A stretch of 13,838 nucleotides of DNA from Candidatus Latescibacterota bacterium (GTDB lineage: Bacteria > Latescibacterota > UBA2968 > UBA8231), in assembly GCA_003529325.1 (NCBI GenBank), contig DPVW01000106.1:1-13838 (forward strand), read 5' to 3'. Every line of letters begins with the position of its first letter. The first letter of the stretch is position 1. The notes beneath the pieces are model-generated. The model saw only the letters and a list, made by a program, of their open reading frames with translations, had not been told where the DNA came from and did no database searches. A program made the position numbers and the translations under genes. Of the stretch, positions 7,536-13,838 are shown in pieces.

Positions 7536-9824
7536 TTACCGATTCCAGAAGTGGGCCAACTTGAACTGCAGCGAGCGGCTGCGTTGCTGTGTGCCGCCCT
7601 CGGTGTCCCACGCCTGATTGTAAACCAGGAACAGATCGCAACCTGGTAGGTAACGGTAGTTGAGCAGGCAGTTGCCACCGACGAGTTCATCGGCGCTGTT
7701 CCACTGCAGCAGACCCCGCACATAAAAGTCGGGCGTGAATGAGTACAGAAAGCGGCTGGTCAAACGGTTGGTGGTGAAGTTGCCGTCGGGCAAGTTGATG
7801 CGGTTGATCTCGTAGTTGCTCTCCAGGGCCAGGCGGCCGCTGAATTTCAGTCGCAGTTCACCCGACACGCGGTGACGTGTGCCATCGAAGAACTGTCCGG
7901 TTTCCACTGAGCCACGGCCGGAAACGGTCCGCGCGTCGTTGCTGAACAGATTGAGACCGACGTTGGTGAATCGATACTCTCCTGCGGGCACTTCGATCTC
8001 TTCATGAATATCGAAGGACCCATCCAGATACTCGTATCGATCGCGAATCCGCACGCCGATCCAATCGCCGATCTCCAGGTTGGTGAAGATCGACAGTTCC
8101 ACGTCGCGTGTCTGTAATGTCCCCCCCTGATCCATGAGGTAGGTGATTCGCGGCCCCATGGAGAACGTGCGGATCCATGGGGTCGATGGGCGTGGTCGGT
8201 AGCGGAAGCTGGACTTGATGCGGCGACTGTCCTCGCGCGGTACGAAGCCGATCTCCGGGTCGAAGTTTTCCTGCACATCGAGATAGGAGAAGGACGTCTC
8301 CGTGTCACCGGCGCGGTGTTCGATGGCGAGCAGTCCCGCCATGTCCTCGTCGCTGGACTCGGGTGACCAGGTCTTGGCCACGAAGCTGCGGACGCTAAGT
8401 GCTGCATCGAGCAGAGACAAGCTCATGTCCGCACCGAGCGCTCGATTGTAGTCGCTCTCTTCCCCTGGATCGCGGTTGAGGGCAATGAGACCGATATTCG
8501 AACGCCCGAGCACATCACGTCGTAGACGGACGACCGAGAAGTTTGCCTGTTTTGCATACAGTGTATCGAGGACGTCAACGTCGAGGGTGTCGACGATCTG
8601 ACTGCTGTCCAGTCGCGGGTCATCTTCTTCCAGCAGCACATTGCCAGCTGTGAGAAACCGCTCCTCCTCCACTTCGTCGATGAACGTTCCTGCATCCGTG
8701 GTCATGTTGAGCACACCGATCTCATAGGCGCCGGCCCGGCCCGTGAGTTTGCTGCCAAACAGCACGGGCAGGTTGTGACCTTCCTGGATACCGATACGTC
8801 GGCTGTAAAACAGCAAGGTTGAGGGACTGATGCTACCCCCCCGGCGCGAGACACGCTCACCGAAGTCGAAAATACCGGCACCCTCGAGGAAGAAGTCCCG
8901 CTTCTCGGGGAAGAACAGACTGAATCGGGTGAGGTTGACCTGCTCCTCGTCGGCTTCCACCTGACCGAAATCGGTCCTATACGAGAAGTCGGTCGTCAGA
9001 CTTGGTGTGAGGCCGTATTTGATGTCGAAACCCGCGTTGACCTCGTTATCTGCCTCTGTATCAAGCGCCTCAAAGTCACGCACACTCGAGGCCTGCGTGT
9101 ACGGCACGATCTCGAAAGGCGTGCTGGCGCGCAACGCTCCCAGGCCACGCAGCGTGTCCAGCCGTGAGGTCCGATAGCCGCCGCCAAAGCCGTACTCCTG
9201 CGGCGATGGGAGCAGATAGACCTCCTCGTTCTTGCGCCGGATCGTCCGGCCGATGTTGATCCCCCACACCGCTTCGCTCTGCTCCGTGTACCGCAGTTGA
9301 TCGAAGGGGATGGCCATCTCCGCGCTCCAACCGGCACTGTCCCGCTGCGCTTTGCAGGCCCACACGCAGTCCCAGGCTTCATTGAGATCGTGACCTTCAT
9401 TGGACAGCTTGCCATCACGCTGGGCACCGAGGGCGTTGGTACTGAAGAAGTATCCCCCACGACCGTCGTTATAGGTGTCGAGGATGAGGCTGACACTGTC
9501 ATTTTCGTTCAGATCAGCATCCCGCTGCATGTGATTGGCGACGATGTCGTCCGCTGCCGAATCGTCGCAGCGAAAGGCGACGTAGAGCTGTTCGTCGTCG
9601 AAGAGGATGCGCACCTCAGTGCTTTCACTGGGTGCCGCGCCGTGTACGGGATCGCGTTGGGAGAACGCCGAGATGACGATTGCCTGCGCCCACACCGCGT
9701 CCTCCAGGCTGCCGTCAATTCTGGGTGCATCTGACTGGATCTTCGTGGCCGTGACGGCAGGTACAGCGCCCGCCGACAGGGCAGCCAGAAGGACTGCCAT
9801 AAAAGAAATCAGAATGTTGCGCAT
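7536..9824 (-). CDS. DUF5916 outer-membrane beta-barrel protein with CBM9-like N-terminal domain
   Basis: The likely start is ATG 9824 (762 residues); a TTG at 9833 would add three residues. Neither has a clear Shine-Dalgarno sequence. A signal peptide covers about residues 1-24. The CBM9-like domain follows (about 27-210), beginning PRIDGSLEDAVW, the typical opening of this domain in DUF5916 proteins. The DUF5916 part starts near 235 and shows the hallmark LFFPEKRDFFLEGAGIFDFG (about 298-317). The rest alternates polar and aromatic residues like outer-membrane beta strands, and the chain ends HFWNR. These proteins are common in diderm environmental phyla but have no established function; surface carbohydrate binding or transport is an inference. 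It lies 27 bases after the GT39-like gene and is the last gene of the minus-strand unit. Confidence 0.9.
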   Translation of the reverse strand: MRNILISFMAVLLAALSAGAVPAVTATKIQSDAPRIDGSLEDAVWAQAIVISAFSQRDPVHGAAPSESTEVRILFDDEQLYVAFRCDDSAADDIVANHMQRDADLNENDSVSLILDTYNDGRGGYFFSTNALGAQRDGKLSNEGHDLNEAWDCVWACKAQRDSAGWSAEMAIPFDQLRYTEQSEAVWGINIGRTIRRKNEEVYLLPSPQEYGFGGGYRTSRLDTLRGLGALRASTPFEIVPYTQASSVRDFEALDTEADNEVNAGFDIKYGLTPSLTTDFSYRTDFGQVEADEEQVNLTRFSLFFPEKRDFFLEGAGIFDFGERVSRRGGSISPSTLLFYSRRIGIQEGHNLPVLFGSKLTGRAGAYEIGVLNMTTDAGTFIDEVEEERFLTAGNVLLEEDDPRLDSSQIVDTLDVDVLDTLYAKQANFSVVRLRRDVLGRSNIGLIALNRDPGEESDYNRALGADMSLSLLDAALSVRSFVAKTWSPESSDEDMAGLLAIEHRAGDTETSFSYLDVQENFDPEIGFVPREDSRRIKSSFRYRPRPSTPWIRTFSMGPRITYLMDQGGTLQTRDVELSIFTNLEIGDWIGVRIRDRYEYLDGSFDIHEEIEVPAGEYRFTNVGLNLFSNDARTVSGRGSVETGQFFDGTRHRVSGELRLKFSGRLALESNYEINRINLPDGNFTTNRLTSRFLYSFTPDFYVRGLLQWNSADELVGGNCLLNYRYLPGCDLFLVYNQAWDTEGGTQQRSRSLQFKLAHFWNR

Positions 9825-9851
9825 TGAAGACAAACTAGGAGCGCGTCCGAT

Positions 9852-11867
9852 TCATAACAACCGCAGCTGGTAGCTGCCATCCACATCGACCAGATTCAAG
9901 CGCCATTGCCCCTCCTGCTCAACGTACGCCTTCGGCATCAGGAGCTGCGGCAGAATCCCCGGTCGACTAAGCAATTCGTTGACCAGCCTGACGATGTGCT
10001 CAGGCTCAGATCCGTGGCGCAGGACGTCGGGCAGGCAGAGCTCGAAAAACAGAAATTCCTGAAACTCAATCGCCCGTTGCACGACCTTCTGCGCCGCCTG
10101 TCGCGTGCGCAGGAGGTAGATGTCGGGTCGCGGAAATCGGGTCGCTTTCGCCGAACCAGACCGACGAAAGATGAACACCGTTGGATGGTCGAAGTGCCTC
10201 CAGGAGATATCCGCTCCGCCGTCGTCCCAGATGAAGCCGGCCAGTTGCGGTTGGAGGTCGAACTTTCGTTCCAGGGCAAATCCCAGATCCCCGGAAAAGA
10301 GGGCGGCGTAATATTGCGTGACAAAGGGGTTGTTCAGTCTCGCTGCGAGTTGGTCCTCGGAAAAGACCAGATACTCTGACGCCGCCAGAGGCCCCGCAAG
10401 ATAGTAGCCGAGGTAGTCGCCGCTCCGCAGCAGATCGACGGAGGTCTCCCGACCAAAAAAATGTGCCAGGTCGATGTCCCGGTGTTGCAGTCCTGAGGCA
10501 GAGACCAGACTGGACATGCTGTTGTGTCCTCGCTCAACCGTCACCGTCCCTCCTGGCGGCACTCTCTCTGCCAGCCAGCCGATGGCTTCCACCCGGGGGT
10601 CGGGCCGCCCGTACATCGAGGAAACGGCAACACCGTAGGCGACACACGTCAGGACAACAATCACACCGACCGCTCCACCCAACCCACGCAACAGCGCACT
10701 GCTGGGCCGATTCCAGAGATCCGTCAACACCCGGGCCCCCAGCACTGCGAGTGGCGGCGTCAACACGACAAAGTAGCGGATGTATTTGGTCTCGAAATTA
10801 CCCACGACCACGAAATACACGAGGACAAAACCAGCCAACAGGAGATCTGGGTTCCGGCGCGTCGTCAACGCATAGAAACAACCGCCGATGGCCGTGATTT
10901 CGAGGCTGACACCAAGGCCGGCAGGAAACAGATCGAACAGCTGGAACAGATAGGAGGGTGTACCGGCGTAGTGCAGGGAGCCCCGCATGAGCACCGCCCC
11001 GTCGTTCAACAGGGCACTGTAGAGGACGTTCCCGTGATAGGTGGGACCGAAGTAGTCGAGTGGTCGCAGCCAGGCCGATGGCACCAGGAAGGCGAAAATC
11101 AGCAAGGTGGCTGTCAGTCCCAGAAAGATCGGGACGTGGACGCGAATGCTGGCAAGTCGCTGGCCTGCACTTCTGCCCCATAGGCCGTGGGCCAGGACAA
11201 ATGGCAGCAGCAACACGAGGGCATTGAGTTTGGTCGCCGCCGCGAGGGCGATGAGAGCACCTGCCTTCAGGTAGTCGCCGCGTGCACCCGATGTCGTCAT
11301 TCTGACCATGAGCAACAACGACCACGTCGCCCAGAATGTCATCAGCACATCGACGGTGCAGAAATGGGAGGACTGAATATGCAGCGCCGTCACGCCCAAC
11401 AGCAGACTGGCGACCAGCCCCGTTGTTCTGTTGGCAACGATCGACCCGAGGCGATATGTCAACCAGAGTGTGGCGCATCCGGCGCCAGCGGACACAGAGC
11501 GCCCCGCCAGTCGGGTCCAGTCGTTGCTGACCAGATCCAGTAAATCGAAAGGAGCGAAATCCACGAACAAAGCGAGAAATCGCGCCGCCACCTGAAACAG
11601 ATACATGAAGACCGGTCCGTAAACCGAATAGAGCAGGGGTTCGCCGTTGACGAGTAGAAAGGGATGGATCGACTCGGCCAGACTCGCTGTGACCTGCGTC
11701 AGCGTATCCGCATCTGGGTGGAAGGAAGCTTCGCCGATGGACAGCTGGGTCACACCGTCGTCCACGGTGCGCAGAGAGGTGACGCCCCAGTCCAGACCGT
11801 ACAACCGCAGTGCACTGCCGAAGGCCAGGATGGCCGCCGGAAGAAACCACGGCCGATCGAGGCCCAT
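9852..11867 (-). CDS. GT39-like (ArnT/PMT-type) integral membrane glycosyltransferase
   Basis: ATG 11867 gives 671 residues; an in-frame TTG at 11873 would add two. The first membrane span (about 8-25) runs into LRLYGLDWG, the usual opening of GT39/PMT_2 proteins. In most relatives an HPDE-type acidic motif follows at once. Here HPDA appears at about 50-53, after a roughly 18-residue insertion containing VDDG. Around ten further hydrophobic spans run to about residue 418, including YLKAGALIALAAATKLNAL, a typical family helix. They are followed by an extracytoplasmic soluble domain of some 250 residues. GT-C enzymes of this kind transfer sugars from polyprenyl-phosphate donors to lipid or protein acceptors on the periplasmic face; donor and acceptor here are unknown. 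It is read after fumarase (gap about 30 bases) and before the DUF5916 gene. Confidence 0.8.
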   Translation of the reverse strand: MGLDRPWFLPAAILAFGSALRLYGLDWGVTSLRTVDDGVTQLSIGEASFHPDADTLTQVTASLAESIHPFLLVNGEPLLYSVYGPVFMYLFQVAARFLALFVDFAPFDLLDLVSNDWTRLAGRSVSAGAGCATLWLTYRLGSIVANRTTGLVASLLLGVTALHIQSSHFCTVDVLMTFWATWSLLLMVRMTTSGARGDYLKAGALIALAAATKLNALVLLLPFVLAHGLWGRSAGQRLASIRVHVPIFLGLTATLLIFAFLVPSAWLRPLDYFGPTYHGNVLYSALLNDGAVLMRGSLHYAGTPSYLFQLFDLFPAGLGVSLEITAIGGCFYALTTRRNPDLLLAGFVLVYFVVVGNFETKYIRYFVVLTPPLAVLGARVLTDLWNRPSSALLRGLGGAVGVIVVLTCVAYGVAVSSMYGRPDPRVEAIGWLAERVPPGGTVTVERGHNSMSSLVSASGLQHRDIDLAHFFGRETSVDLLRSGDYLGYYLAGPLAASEYLVFSEDQLAARLNNPFVTQYYAALFSGDLGFALERKFDLQPQLAGFIWDDGGADISWRHFDHPTVFIFRRSGSAKATRFPRPDIYLLRTRQAAQKVVQRAIEFQEFLFFELCLPDVLRHGSEPEHIVRLVNELLSRPGILPQLLMPKAYVEQEGQWRLNLVDVDGSYQLRLL

Positions 11868-11897
11868 TTTCAATCGGGCACTCGATCTGGTTTTGGC

Positions 11898-13523
<1,626 letters not shown>

Positions 13524-13698
13524 GATCGATCCCTTGGCATTTTAGGTTGGGAGTTTTTGCTGTTTTGGATGCCCCGGATTGAAGTGTACGGAATTAGGCG
13601 ATGAGTGCGAGTTGCAACTGTTCATGTCCTCGTGAGTTGGCCACGACAGACCTGGATTCTACCTTGGCCAATTATTAGACCTGATCAGCCGTCATTGT

Positions 13699-13707
13699 GG
13701 GGGAGAG
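13699..13707 (+). promoter_or_regulatory. Ribosome binding site of the VOC gene
   Basis: GGGGGAGAG ends 4 bases before ATG 13712, and its GGAG core lies 6 bases before it. This fixes the start of the partial right-edge gene, which is too short to judge from length alone. Confidence 0.7.
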
Positions 13708-13711
13708 ACAC

Positions 13712-13838
13712 ATGCTGAAGTCCGTGGAACATCTCGTTATCTTCGCCCAGGACTCCACTTCCCTGGCGCGCTGGTACTGCGACACCTTGGGCTTTGAGAC
13801 CGTCGTCGCCCTCGAAGACAAAGGCCAGTACTTCCTGC
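13712..13838 (+). CDS. VOC/glyoxalase-superfamily protein (N-terminal part, runs off right edge)
   Basis: Forty-two codons are open from ATG 13712 to the window end. The sequence opens LKSVEHLVIFAQDSTSLARW, then YCDTLGFETVVALED and KGQYFL. This is the classic first beta-alpha-beta-beta unit of the vicinal oxygen chelate fold: a beta strand with an early metal-ligand His (H7), a helix with W(Y) and then LGF. Members include glyoxalase I, extradiol dioxygenases, methylmalonyl-CoA epimerase and resistance proteins, so the reaction cannot be named from this fragment. It is transcribed away from the fumarase gene, and the shared upstream region 13524-13711 holds no recognised motif. Confidence 0.85.
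   Translation, partial: MLKSVEHLVIFAQDSTSLARWYCDTLGFETVVALEDKGQYFL

Noticed and set aside
10798-11850. 350-codon alternative frame within the GT39-like gene, same strand
   Set aside because: It is arginine-rich and lacks the regular hydrophobic spans of the overlapping frame, which has clear GT39 features.
13524-13711. Promoter elements between fumarase and the VOC gene
   Set aside because: The region is AT-richer than its flanks and contains TTGGCCAA, but no -35/-10 pair with acceptable spacing could be defended.

Overview
The window is GC-rich, densely packed bacterial DNA with no rRNA, tRNA, CRISPR array or recognisable insertion sequence. A periplasmic multihaem cytochrome and a signal-peptide-bearing outer-membrane beta-barrel protein of the DUF5916 type point to a diderm (Gram-negative-type) organism. 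DUF5916 barrels, GT39-like membrane proteins, class I fumarase and M55 peptidases occur together in several uncultured or environmental phyla (FCB-like groups, Gemmatimonadota, Acidobacteriota and others). No phylum can be fixed from this sequence alone.

Left part, 1-2084. The 5' end of a sigma-70 family sigma factor gene runs off the left edge on the minus strand. Divergent from it, across about 140 bases carrying a CRP-like palindrome, is a multihaem c-type cytochrome gene. Its first third has two compensating reading-frame shifts: one extra CxxCH haem motif lies in another frame, while six lie in the main frame.

Plus-strand block, 2117-5111. Three genes are packed tightly: a small dCTP-pyrophosphatase/MazG-like enzyme, full-length two-domain MazG, and the ribosome-associated GTPase TypA/BipA. 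Both junctions are ATGA stop/start overlaps, so this is a translationally coupled unit combining nucleotide-pool cleaning with stress-responsive ribosome function. A second pair follows: a CDGSH / 4Fe-4S / CDGSH iron-sulfur protein and an M55 (DppA-like) D-aminopeptidase, 16 bases apart.

Decayed stretch, 6632-7535. No intact gene is present. There are two protein-like but frame-broken segments: a minus-strand one (6638 to about 7080) and a plus-strand one (about 7130-7440, perhaps to about 7500). Neither is recognised. A strong hairpin at 7498-7527 ends the region.

Minus-strand block, 13523 down to 7536. Class I (4Fe-4S) fumarate hydratase, a GT39-like multi-membrane-span glycosyltransferase and a DUF5916 outer-membrane protein follow each other with gaps of about 25-30 bases, probably as one operon. 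At the right edge, divergent from the fumarase, the first 42 codons of a VOC/glyoxalase-superfamily protein enter the window.

The best candidates for something new are the frame-interrupted seven-haem cytochrome, the two unrecognised broken proteins at 6638-7500, and the double pyrophosphohydrolase-TypA coupling. No clear new multi-gene defence or mobile system was seen.
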